Assembly (NCBI GenBank): GCA_963812675.1
Contig: CAWEWR010000020.1
Location: 62,001 to 126,000 of the forward strand
Reading direction: 5' to 3'
DNA: 64,000 bases
Source: AP-15 sp963812675
GTDB taxonomy: Bacteria > Pseudomonadota > Alphaproteobacteria > ATCC43930 > CGMCC-115725
This document shows, one piece after another, positions 1 through 8,700 of this stretch. The notes below the pieces were generated by a model. The model did not search any database, was not told where the DNA came from, and was given only the letters and a program-made list of their open reading frames with translations. Numbering within the stretch: the stretch's first letter is position 1; the number at the start of each line of letters is the position of its first letter. The position numbers and the translations under genes are program-made.

Positions 1-230
1 GTCTCACTATTGGCAAGAAACATATCTTCCGGAAACCTAGACTTTCGGCATCGCGGATGCAGCGAGAGCAAGGCTTCCAGGTAATTCGACCCGCTGCGGG
101 GGCACGCGGACAACAGGATTATCGGATTGTGCCGCTGAGCCTTGTTCTGCTCCGGGAGATGATCCTCAGGCCGCTCGCGATTGCTCGCCGGGCGATCCGC
201 GGCGACGGGCTCGTGCAGCCCTGCTGACAT
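1..230 (-). CDS. sulfotransferase family protein, N-terminal part (runs off left edge)
   Basis: A minus-strand frame opens at an ATG ending at 230 and stays open to base 1, giving 76 residues. The start is supported by a GGGGGAG ribosome binding site just upstream. Residues 43-51 read CPRSGSNYL, preceded by a hydrophobic beta strand (IILLSA). This is the 5'-phosphosulfate-binding loop found at the N-terminus of PAPS-dependent sulfotransferases. The first 35 residues are polar and probably disordered. It begins 26 bp after the desaturase stop on the same strand, so the two are probably co-transcribed. The family transfers sulfate from PAPS to hydroxyl or amino groups; the acceptor here is unknown. 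Next to PKS and desaturase genes, a lipid or polyketide acceptor is a reasonable inference. The catalytic and 3'-phosphate-binding parts lie outside the window. Confidence 0.75.
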   Translation of the reverse strand, partial: MSAGLHEPVAADRPASNRERPEDHLPEQNKAQRHNPIILLSACPRSGSNYLEALLSLHPRCRKSRFPEDMFLANSE

Positions 231-256
231 TTGCTCCCCCACAGAGCCGACAACCT

Positions 257-1357
257 CTAGCGAGCGCTTCGCCAGAGCTCGCCGAGGCTGGCGGCCAACC
301 CGTATCCGGCCGTTCGGTGATACGGCGAGCCTTCCGGCAACATCCCCATCACCCGATCATGCGCCGCAGCCAAATTATGATACGGGATGCCAGGAAACAG
401 ATGATGCATGGCGTGAAACCGCAGCCCGACCGGCGCCCATAGCGGGATCAACCAGGAGCGCCGCGGATAGTTCAGTGAATCGAGCAATTGTTGGGTGGTC
501 GTCATCGGATTACCGACCGAGCGGTAGCGATGCGCCGCCAAGGTGCGCAAGCTGTTCAGGAGCAGGCCGGCCGCGCTGATCAGGTATAGTTGCACCAACA
601 GCTCCGTGTTTATCAGCCCTGAAACGAGGGCAGCGGCGATTGCGAGGAGGTAAGCGAAGACACCGGCTTCCTGGAGGCGCCAGCCGTGTGCCTCCTGCCG
701 AGATGGCGGGTCACGGCGATAACGCGGATCGACGACCAGGGAAGAGACGTTAACTGCGACCCATTCCCAAATCCTCGGGTTGAACCAAGAGAGCGGCCCG
801 AGTATCCCGAATCGGAGCGCACCCGCCGGGAGCCCGAGAAAGCTGGACGACGCAAACATCACTATACCGATGCGATTGCCGGAGTGCCCCCAGGGCATGT
901 ATTCCCCGTCCTTCGCGGTGCCGTAGGCGCGTCGCGCGTGGTGATCGCGATGCGAGCCATAGAGAAAGCTGGGCACCAGCAAGGGGATGCCGCACAGCAG
1001 ATTCCACGCGATGCGGAACCCCGGGACGCGGCCCGGGGACAGGTGAGCCAGTTCGTGGATGAACACGACTGCTCGATACAGAGAGAGAACTGCAACCACG
1101 GCACCGAGAAGCTTGAGCGGGTTGTTCAACGGCAGGGCCACGCTGGCCGCAAAGCCGGCGTAGAAGCAGGTGATCGAGGTGAGGAAATCGATCCAGTAGA
1201 GAGCGGGTCTCGGAACCAACAAGTCGTCAAGCGCGCGCCGGAGATGCCTTATCGGCAATTCGCCCTCGATGGCTTCGAGCTGACCCTGAGACGCAGCCAG
1301 GTTGCCGCGAGCTTTCGGGCGCTCAGACCTCGTCACTGAGTAGTGTAACCGCGTCAA
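257..1357 (-). CDS. membrane fatty acid desaturase family protein
   Basis: This 366-residue membrane protein has the three histidine boxes of the di-iron desaturase/hydroxylase superfamily: HELAH at residues 101-105, HRDHH at 136-140 and HAMHH at 315-319. An extra AAHRYR lies near 275. Hydrophobic stretches before the first box and around residues 233-270 fit the usual paired membrane helices. The family uses O2 and an electron donor to desaturate or hydroxylate acyl chains. The frame opens with TTG at 1357 behind AGGAGAG, with short spacing; a GTG seven codons downstream is an alternative. It is followed 26 bp later by the sulfotransferase and is divergent from the GNAT-like gene at 1499. 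It may tailor the product of the PKS locus, but could serve membrane lipids generally. Confidence 0.85.
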   Translation of the reverse strand: MTRLHYSVTRSERPKARGNLAASQGQLEAIEGELPIRHLRRALDDLLVPRPALYWIDFLTSITCFYAGFAASVALPLNNPLKLLGAVVAVLSLYRAVVFIHELAHLSPGRVPGFRIAWNLLCGIPLLVPSFLYGSHRDHHARRAYGTAKDGEYMPWGHSGNRIGIVMFASSSFLGLPAGALRFGILGPLSWFNPRIWEWVAVNVSSLVVDPRYRRDPPSRQEAHGWRLQEAGVFAYLLAIAAALVSGLINTELLVQLYLISAAGLLLNSLRTLAAHRYRSVGNPMTTTQQLLDSLNYPRRSWLIPLWAPVGLRFHAMHHLFPGIPYHNLAAAHDRVMGMLPEGSPYHRTAGYGLAASLGELWRSAR

Positions 1358-1498
1358 ACTCTCCTCATTGGCGGGCTAAGACGAGTGGCACAAACGACTT
1401 CTTGGAATCTCGGTTTTCCTATACGGTCCGACCTCGAAGAGGCCGCTGTTGGGTGGCGGACTTAATCTCAGGCTGGCTGTTTCTTCGCTCAGACGCTG

Positions 1499-2719
1499 AT
1501 GAATAGCGCTCGCTCGCTCGGCGCACCAGATACCGCTTACGCTAATCCCACGCCCGAACGGACCCCGGCGAGAGGTAGCCCTATCGAGGTGACCGCACTC
1601 CGCGGCCGGCGCGATCGCAACCGCTTTGTCGACCTGCCCTATCGCCTCCATCGCGATGATCCGAACTGGATCCCGCCGCTGCGTCGCGACGTGCATCGGG
1701 TGCTCGACCGGAGCCGGAACCCGTTCTTCGATCATGGCGAGGCCTGTTTCTGGCTGGCATGGCGCGACGGGGTACCGGTCGGGCGCATCAGTGCGCAGAT
1801 CAATTACCTCCATCTCGAAACCCATCGCGACGAGACCGGCAATTTTGGCTTGCTCGAGGCGATAGACGACCAGGCCGTTTTTGCTGCCTTGCAGCGCGCC
1901 GCCGAGAATTGGCTGCGGGAGCGTGGAATGCGTCGCATCCTGGGCCCGTACAGCTTATCGATGAACGACGACATCGGCGTTCTGGTTTCCGGTTTTGAAA
2001 CCCCGCCCATGGTCGGCATGCCCTACACACCTCCCTACTACGGCCAACGCCTCGTCGCAGAAGGGTACGTCAAGGCCAAGGATCTGCACGCGCTGCGGGT
2101 CACGCTTGCCGATATCGTAACAAGGCACCTCCACCAACTCGAACGCGTTACCGCGCGACTCCGTGCGGAAGGGCGGATCGCCGTGCGCCCTCTCGATCCC
2201 GCCCGCTTCGCCGAGGAAATGCGGCTGGCTCTCGATATCTATAACGAGGCCTGGACCCAGAATTGGGGGTTCCTGCCTGTGACCGAACGCGAAGCCAAAC
2301 AGATCATCGATCAGCTGGCGCCGGTTCTTCCGCCGCAAAGTGTGGTCTTCGCGCTTGCCGATGGCGAGCCAGCGGCGATGCTGGTCGCCCTCCCCAACCT
2401 CAACGAGATCGTCGCCGATCTCGACGGCAAGCTGTTTCCGATCAACTGGCTCAAACTGTTGTGGCGGTTGCGCTTTCGCAAACCAAGAACGGCGCGGGTG
2501 ATGCTGACCGGGGTGCGGCAACGGTATCGCAGATCGGCATTGAGCATGGCGCTCGTCACGTTGATGCTGGGCGAAATCTTGGACGCCGCGCGCCGGGCAA
2601 ATATTGAGATGGTCGAGTTCTCATGGATTCTGGAAGATAACAAACCTTCCCTCGAAGGCTGCCACGCGATTGGCGCGCAGCTCAATAAGCTCTATCGAAT
2701 CTACGCCAAGGCTCTGTAA
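1499..2719 (+). CDS. GNAT-like N-acetyltransferase superfamily protein
   Basis: The protein has 406 residues. The N-terminal part after about residue 27 (VTALRGRRDRNRFVDLPY, then DDPNWIPPLRRD) and the middle (ACFWLAWRDGVPVGRISAQI) match the large uncharacterised bacterial family annotated as GNAT-fold N-acetyltransferases. A second GNAT-like half follows at about 230-400, with MVEFSWILEDNKP near the end. Substrate and reaction are not known. No signal peptide or membrane segment is visible. The ATG at 1499 lacks a strong ribosome binding site. It is the only plus-strand gene of the biosynthetic region: divergent from the desaturase and convergent, 33 bp apart, with the radical SAM gene. A role in acylating an amino group of the cluster's product is possible but only an inference. 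Confidence 0.7.
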   Translation: MNSARSLGAPDTAYANPTPERTPARGSPIEVTALRGRRDRNRFVDLPYRLHRDDPNWIPPLRRDVHRVLDRSRNPFFDHGEACFWLAWRDGVPVGRISAQINYLHLETHRDETGNFGLLEAIDDQAVFAALQRAAENWLRERGMRRILGPYSLSMNDDIGVLVSGFETPPMVGMPYTPPYYGQRLVAEGYVKAKDLHALRVTLADIVTRHLHQLERVTARLRAEGRIAVRPLDPARFAEEMRLALDIYNEAWTQNWGFLPVTEREAKQIIDQLAPVLPPQSVVFALADGEPAAMLVALPNLNEIVADLDGKLFPINWLKLLWRLRFRKPRTARVMLTGVRQRYRRSALSMALVTLMLGEILDAARRANIEMVEFSWILEDNKPSLEGCHAIGAQLNKLYRIYAKAL

Positions 2720-2752
2720 GGTAGACCCATCGCATGCCGACCCATGCGTGAC

Positions 2753-4372
2753 CTATGCGGCGGAAAGAGCTTTGGTATTGGCCGGCTGAGGGGCGCTCCA
2801 TAGACCAACGTCGATATTCTCGATCTGCCGATCGATTTGGGCGATCACCTGGCGCGAGAAGGGGCCGTGATGCAAATAGAGGGCGCTCATCATCACCAGA
2901 AACCGCAAGGCCCGAGGGTTGTGGGTGGCGGTGTCGAGGACGCTCTTCCAGAATTGCCCCGCTGTTCCGGGACCCGCATCCGGTAAGCGCCAAACCAGCC
3001 GGCCCAGCAAGCGCAGGTCGCGCAACGTTTGCGGGAGCGATGCCTTGAACCTGGGCTTCCCGCACCTGAGCATGCGGCCGACACGGCGCACGCGGCCGAA
3101 ATAGGCAGCCGGATCATAGACTGCGTCCAGCACCGCCCGGTAATCCGCGAGCACGTCACGGCGCGGGCGTTTTGTTTCAAAGTTGAGACCGATCGTGCAT
3201 TGATCGCCCGTATCCTGCGGGCCGGGTGCATCAGAACCCGGAAAGAGGCGCCCCTCGCGCAGCAGCCGACGCCCCAATTGCGTTGTGGGCAGTGCGTACA
3301 GCAACCCGACCGTGCACACCGGGATCGCCGTATCCTCGATGCACTCGATCATCCCCTCGGCGGTATTGCCCTTTTCGGTGTCAAAACCCACGATGAAGCC
3401 GGCGAATACGAAAATGCCGGCATTGTAGATTTTGTGAATGCTCTCCTGCAGGCTGCGCCGGGTGTTCTGCTTCTTTCGCATCGAGACCAGAGTGTCGGTA
3501 TCGGGACTCTCGATCCCAACGAAGATTCCAAAGAAATTCGCTGCTACCAAGGCGCTGAGCAATTCGGCATCGTCAGCCAGATTTATCGACGCTTCGGTCG
3601 AAAACTCAAACGGGAAGCTCTTCTTGTTCTGCCAAACCTGTAAATCCGGTAGAAATTTCTTGAGAGCCTTCTTGTTGCCGATCAGATTGTCGTCGACAAA
3701 ATCGACGTGGCCGCGGTAACCAAGTGTGTACAAGGTGTCGAGCTCAGCCAAAATCTGCTGGTTTGTCTTGGTTCGCGGCACTCGGCCGTATAGCTCGATG
3801 ATGTCGCAGAACTCGCAATTGAACGGGCAACCGCGCGAGAACTGGATGCCGACGTGGAGATAATGCTCTAGCTTTAAGAGATCAAAGCGCGGCGTCGGGC
3901 TCCTCGTGACGTCGGTCTGCCCCATCGGCGCCTCAAAAACGCCTTCCTCGGCTCCGCCCCGCCACGCAGCGACGAAATCCTCCATGATCTCCTCGGCTTC
4001 TCCGAGAACCCGGAAGTTCGCGCTGCTATAGATAGCCGGCGTCGAGGTAACATCGGGGCCGCCGACCACGACGGGCTTTCCCCGCGCGCGGCACATCTCG
4101 ATGATGCGGAGGGTATCGGGCTGCTGAAAGAGCATTCCCCCTGTCATTACCAGATCGGCCCATTCGAGGTCGGCCTCGGCGAGAGACTCGGTGTTGCGAT
4201 TGACGAGCCGCACCTCCCAGGATCGCGGGAGCAGCGCAGCAACAGTAATCAGGCCAAGCGGCGCCGCCGGATAACGCGCCCCCGTCAATTCGCATGTCGC
4301 CCGGTAATTCCAGAACGAATCGGCATTGAAACGCGGAAATATCATCAGCACCTTGCAGGCGTCGATCGTCAT
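2753..4372 (-). CDS. B12-binding domain radical SAM protein (DUF4070/HpnP-HpnR-like)
   Basis: The protein has 539 residues. Residues 1-150 form a cobalamin-binding-like Rossmann domain (VLMIFPRF at the N-terminus, VVVGGPDVTS at about 101-110). Residues 175-400 form the radical SAM barrel with the 4Fe-4S motif CPFNCEFC (Cys182, Cys186, Cys189). The C-terminal 150 residues, including LNFETKRPRRDVLADYRAVL, resemble the DUF4070 tail of the hopanoid methylases HpnP and HpnR. Members typically methylate unactivated carbons using methylcobalamin and SAM. It starts 40 bp downstream of the oxoamine synthase stop, so it belongs to the PKS operon. No hopanoid genes are visible here, so C-methylation of the polyketide-derived product is the preferred inference over hopanoid methylation. 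Confidence 0.85.
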   Translation of the reverse strand: MTIDACKVLMIFPRFNADSFWNYRATCELTGARYPAAPLGLITVAALLPRSWEVRLVNRNTESLAEADLEWADLVMTGGMLFQQPDTLRIIEMCRARGKPVVVGGPDVTSTPAIYSSANFRVLGEAEEIMEDFVAAWRGGAEEGVFEAPMGQTDVTRSPTPRFDLLKLEHYLHVGIQFSRGCPFNCEFCDIIELYGRVPRTKTNQQILAELDTLYTLGYRGHVDFVDDNLIGNKKALKKFLPDLQVWQNKKSFPFEFSTEASINLADDAELLSALVAANFFGIFVGIESPDTDTLVSMRKKQNTRRSLQESIHKIYNAGIFVFAGFIVGFDTEKGNTAEGMIECIEDTAIPVCTVGLLYALPTTQLGRRLLREGRLFPGSDAPGPQDTGDQCTIGLNFETKRPRRDVLADYRAVLDAVYDPAAYFGRVRRVGRMLRCGKPRFKASLPQTLRDLRLLGRLVWRLPDAGPGTAGQFWKSVLDTATHNPRALRFLVMMSALYLHHGPFSRQVIAQIDRQIENIDVGLWSAPQPANTKALSAA

Positions 4373-4412
4373 CTCCTAACCCTTTCAATACCGAGATCCG
4401 ACAGTCGGCCAT

Positions 4413-5780
4413 TCACCCGGGACGGCCGCCAAACCGCCGCCACTCTTCATCGACGATGGCGATGGTCCACCGGATCTGGTCTTCGCTGTGGGTACCGTTG
4501 ATGAAAAATCGCAACCGTACCGCGCGCTCCCTCACCCCCGGATAGAGGATCGGCTGCACGTCGATCCCCCGTTTTAAAAGGGCGTTGGTCAAACCGACGC
4601 ACCGCTTCGTATCGCCGACGATCAGCGGTACGACCGAGACCCCCTTGCTGGAGCCGGTCGGCAGCTGCCTTTCGCGTGCCAGTTCCAAGAACAGCCCAGC
4701 GCGCCGGCGCAGCTCCGCTACCCGTTCGGGCTCGGCTGCCATCACCTGGAGCGCCGCGAACGCGGCCGCAGCATTGGCCGGCGAGAGGCCGACGCTGAAG
4801 ACAAAGCCGGGGGCGTTGAATTTGAGATTTAGAATCAGCGCGCGCGAGCCCGCTATATATCCGCCGCAACTGGCGAGCGATTTGCTGAGCGTGCCCATCC
4901 AGATGTCGACATCGCTGCCGGAAAGCCCGAAATGCTCGCGAATGCCGCGCCCCCTTGCCCCCAATACTCCGAGCGAGTGCGCCTCGTCGATCATCAAAAA
5001 GACTTTGTGGCGTTCACGCAGCTCGACGAAGCGCGGCAGGTCGGGGAAGTCTCCGTCCATGCTGTAGACACCTTCGAGGATCACCACCACGCGCTCGTAG
5101 TGACGACGATGACGTTTCAGCAGATCGTCGAGCATCTGCCAGTCATTGTGCCGAAAGGCGATGCGTCGAGCACCCGAGAGCAGCGCGCCCATTTGAATGC
5201 TGTTGTGGACGAGCTTGTCGTGCAGGATCAGATCCTTCGGCCCGAAAAGGTGCGCGATCGTCGTGACGTTGGTCCCATGCCCGCTGACAAAGGCGAGACA
5301 GGCCTCTGTGTCGAGAAGCTCGGCGAGTGCGCCTTCGAGTTCGATGTGGATGGGTCGTTCGCCGCCGACGATGCGGCTCGCCGACACCGACGTGCCGTAA
5401 CGGTCGAGCGCGTCGGCGACAGCCGCCTTCAGGGCAGGATGGCCGGAGAGCCCCAGGTAATTGTAGTTGGAGAAGCTGATATACTCGCGGTCGCCGATCC
5501 GGGTGGTGTCTCGCACGAGGCCCTGGTGAAAGCGGAAATAGGGAACTCCGCCGATGTCGGGCGGCTCGAGCTCGGCCATGCGCGCCAGCAGGTTCAGATA
5601 AGCCGGATGCAGATCGAGGCGGTAATGCGATTCGGGAATCGCAGTGTCGTCTAGGGCGGTCGCGTCTGATATGGACGCAAGAGGCGCACGGGCGACGCGC
5701 TGGCGCATCATGCGATTGGCCAGCTCGCGCTTTTGGTCGGAGGAAGAGTATTTGAGCAGTGCCGTTGCAGCTTTGGTCAA
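4413..5780 (-). CDS. PLP-dependent alpha-oxoamine synthase (serine palmitoyltransferase-like)
   Basis: The 455-residue protein is a fold-type I PLP enzyme of the ALAS/KBL/SPT/AONS family. Landmarks are SNYNYLGLSGHP at 104-115, DEAH at 265-268 (Asp265 and His268 contact PLP) and the Schiff-base lysine Lys300 in MGTLSKSL. A 95-residue N-terminal extension precedes the core. The family condenses an acyl thioester with an amino acid, releasing CO2. The start is TTG at 5780, overlapping the PKS TGA stop in the tetramer TTGA, with AGGA about 8 nt upstream; translational coupling is likely. As there is no thioesterase in the PKS, this enzyme may release the chain from the ACP as an amino ketone, as in fumonisin-type or prodiginine pathways. 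It is distinct from the two hemA genes in this window. The amino acid substrate is unknown. Confidence 0.9.
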   Translation of the reverse strand: MTKAATALLKYSSSDQKRELANRMMRQRVARAPLASISDATALDDTAIPESHYRLDLHPAYLNLLARMAELEPPDIGGVPYFRFHQGLVRDTTRIGDREYISFSNYNYLGLSGHPALKAAVADALDRYGTSVSASRIVGGERPIHIELEGALAELLDTEACLAFVSGHGTNVTTIAHLFGPKDLILHDKLVHNSIQMGALLSGARRIAFRHNDWQMLDDLLKRHRRHYERVVVILEGVYSMDGDFPDLPRFVELRERHKVFLMIDEAHSLGVLGARGRGIREHFGLSGSDVDIWMGTLSKSLASCGGYIAGSRALILNLKFNAPGFVFSVGLSPANAAAAFAALQVMAAEPERVAELRRRAGLFLELARERQLPTGSSKGVSVVPLIVGDTKRCVGLTNALLKRGIDVQPILYPGVRERAVRLRFFINGTHSEDQIRWTIAIVDEEWRRFGGRPG

Positions 5781-8700
5781 AGGGTGCGTTCCTTTGCTCG
5801 ATCGAGATCATCTTCCAAGAGCCGCCCCAACGAAGCGACGAGTTCAGGCTCGGTTGACGGTTTGAGTTGGTCCCGATCGGCGACGAGATGGGCCGCCGGT
5901 GGGGGCGGGCCGCTTGCCGGCCCGATTCCTGAGTGATCGATAATGCGCTGTGCGAGCTTCGCGACAGTCGTCGCGTCCATCAGCTCCAGCGTCGGGATGA
6001 CGATCCCGAACTGCTTTTCCAACCCCAGCTGCAACTCCACCAGCATCAATGAGTCCATACCGAGATCCAGGAGCGACCTGTCGGCCGTTAGCTTTGCCGG
6101 GGCCATCCCGACGATACCGGCGACATGCTTGATCAGGAGCTGCTCGGCAACAGAAACTGCCTCACCGCGCGGGAGCCCGGCAAGGTGCGCGCGGAATTCC
6201 TCGATATTTCCGCCGGCGCCTTCACTCGCCGGGTCGTTCAAGAACTCTCGCACCAAGGCGAATTTCGGAGCTTTCGCTACTCCTGGCAAAATCGCGAGCC
6301 GTGACCAGCTCATCTCGGCCAACGCGACCTGCGGCGCTCCGGAGCGAATCGCTTGCTCCATCCGGTCGAGCGCATGCGCCGGTGCGAGCAGCTTCACACC
6401 GAGCCGTTCGACGAGCATCCGCGCCACGACAGCGTTACGCGCCAGGTGCCCAACATCCCCGATCGCCCCCCAGGCAACCGCCAAGGCCGGCAGGCCCACC
6501 CCGCGCCGATAGCCGGCCAGAGCTTCCAGATACAAATTAGCCGCGACGTAGTTGGCTTGTCCCTCATTGCCGAACAGGGTCGTCGCCGACGAGTACATAA
6601 TGAAAAAATCCAGCTGCCGATCGAGCGTGTGGTGATGCAAGTTCCAAGCCCCGGCGATTTTCGGTCGCAAGACGTCGCAGAAGTCCCGTTCGGTCATCTT
6701 GACCAGGCTCGAATCCTGGATAGCTGCCGCGCAGTGTATGATGCCGCGCAGTGGCGGCATTTCGCGCTGCATGTGAAGCAGCAGCTCGGCAACCTGGTTC
6801 GCATCAGCAACATCGACGGCAAATTCGCGAACCGCGGCGCCGTCTTGCCGCAACCGTTCGAGTGCCGCGGCTGCATCGGGTGGGGTGGTCTCGCTGCGCC
6901 CGATGACGGCGAGATGACGGGCACCCTTCCGGACGAGCCACTCAGCGGTTGCAAGACCGAACCCGCCGCGCCCGCCGGTGACGAGATAGCTGACTGCGGG
7001 CGACAGTTGCAGCCCGGTTTCAGGTCGGCGCGGGGCGATCGCGGAATGATCGACCCCACTCATCGAGAGAACAATCTTGCCGATATGGCGCGAGTGCTGC
7101 ATGCAGCGGAACGCTTCGACGGCTCGCGCGACCGGAAAGACCCGGTGCGGCAGCGGGACAAAAACACGCTGATCGAGAAGCGGCGCAAGCTCCGCAAAAA
7201 GCTGTTTGAAGAGAGCGGGACGGTCGACCAGCAGCCGATCGAGATCCACCCCGAAAAACTGGATGTTGTTGCAGAAAGGCTGCAGCCCGAGTTTGCTATT
7301 GGCGTAGAAGTCGCGCTTGCCGAGCTCCACAAAGCGCCCGTAGGGCCTGAGGATGGAAAGGCCTTTGTGGATGGCTTCCCCTGCCACCGAATTCAGAACT
7401 ACGTCGACACCCTCGCCGTGAGTAATTTCGCGAATGTCGTCCGCGAAGGCGAGCGAGCGAGAATCGACGACATGATGCGCGCCAATCCGGCGGAGAAACT
7501 CGCGTTTCTCGACCGACCCGGCGGAAGCGAAAATTTCGGCGCCGACCCAGTGGGCATATTGGACGGCGGCCAAGCCGACGCCGCCCGCGGCCCCGTGAAT
7601 CAGGATCCGCTCTCCCTTCCGCAATCGGGCGAGGTGGTGCAGCGAGTAATAGACCGTCAAGGCGGCGACCGGGAGCGTCGCCGCCTCCTCGAAGCTCATC
7701 GACGCCGGTTTTTTGAACAGGCCGTTGGCGGGCGCAACGAGATGGGACGAGAACGCATTACTGGCGATGCCGAACACTGCGTCTCCAGGGCGAAAGTGAT
7801 CGACGCCGTCGCCTACCGCAGTGACTTCGCCCGCGAACTCCATCCCAAGCGTCGCACCCGCGAACCCACCCTCGAACGCTTCCTCCGGCAGCAACCCGAT
7901 CCGCTGCAGGACGTCCCGGAAGTTGAGACCGGCCGCCCTGACGTGCGCGGTGACCTCTCCGGCAGCGGGCCGCGGGATCGCGATCCCCTGCAGGACGACG
8001 CCTTCCTGCGCTTCGCCTTGCGCGAAGGTCAATCTAAACCCGATTTCGCCGTCGGCGTCATGAGAGGCGGGCTCGGCCATTCTCCGCATCAAGCGCGGCA
8101 CATAGCGTGCCCGACCGCGCAAGAGGACTTCGTCCTCGTCGTCGCGGTGGAGCAGCTCTTCGACCAGCGCCTCACCCGCCCTTGCCGCGGTCGCCTCGGG
8201 ATCGAGGTCGATCAGCCGGCAGGAGATATCGACCCGCTCGTTGATCATCGTGCGTGTGAGGCCCCAAAGCGGAGCTTGCCAAGGGCGTATGCATCCGTCC
8301 GACTGGTCCGGCATCGGCATCGCGCCCGACGTGACGACTGTCAGTCGCGCGGACGCCGCCAGCCCCGCTGCGATCATCGCCTGTACAGCGACCAGCAGGT
8401 CGAAACTGCCGTGCCGCTGCGCCGCCAGCGGGTCTGACGGCACTGCTTCAGCAGTTCCCCGCAGGTGCAGAACGTGAAGCGGGCCGACGCCGTCTGCCGC
8501 GAGGATGTGGAAGAGCCGCGCATAGGCGTCCGAGTCCCCGCACGGAACGTCGAACCGGTCGAGGCCGAGACGATCAAAGGAATGACCGGCCTGGGCGATC
8601 ACGACGCGCTGTCCCAGCCGATCGAGCTCGCGGATCACTGTGCCCGCGGGATCGGCGGCAATGTCATCGGCGAGTAACAGCCAGGTGGCCGAGTCGATTT

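Noticed and set aside
1376..1825. A 149-codon minus-strand frame between the desaturase and the GNAT-like gene
   Set aside because: It mostly overlaps the GNAT-like coding sequence antisense, and its peptide has no recognisable features.
2731..2748. A 6-bp inverted repeat (CGCATG...CATGCG) between convergent genes, considered as a terminator
   Set aside because: The stem is short and lacks a T-run; not enough to call a terminator.
2753..4372. Calling the radical SAM gene hpnP (hopanoid C-2 methylase)
   Set aside because: The C-terminal domain fits DUF4070, but no hopanoid gene is nearby and the gene is in a PKS operon, so only the family is claimed.
4413..5780. Calling the oxoamine synthase bioF or kbl
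   Set aside because: No biotin or threonine catabolism genes are adjacent; the coupling to a PKS and the long N-terminal extension point elsewhere.
6353..8437. A 694-codon plus-strand open frame opposite the PKS
   Set aside because: It lies entirely opposite the ER/KR region, whose motifs are intact. High GC in third positions keeps the antisense frame open; its translation is Arg/Asp/Gly-rich with no domain.
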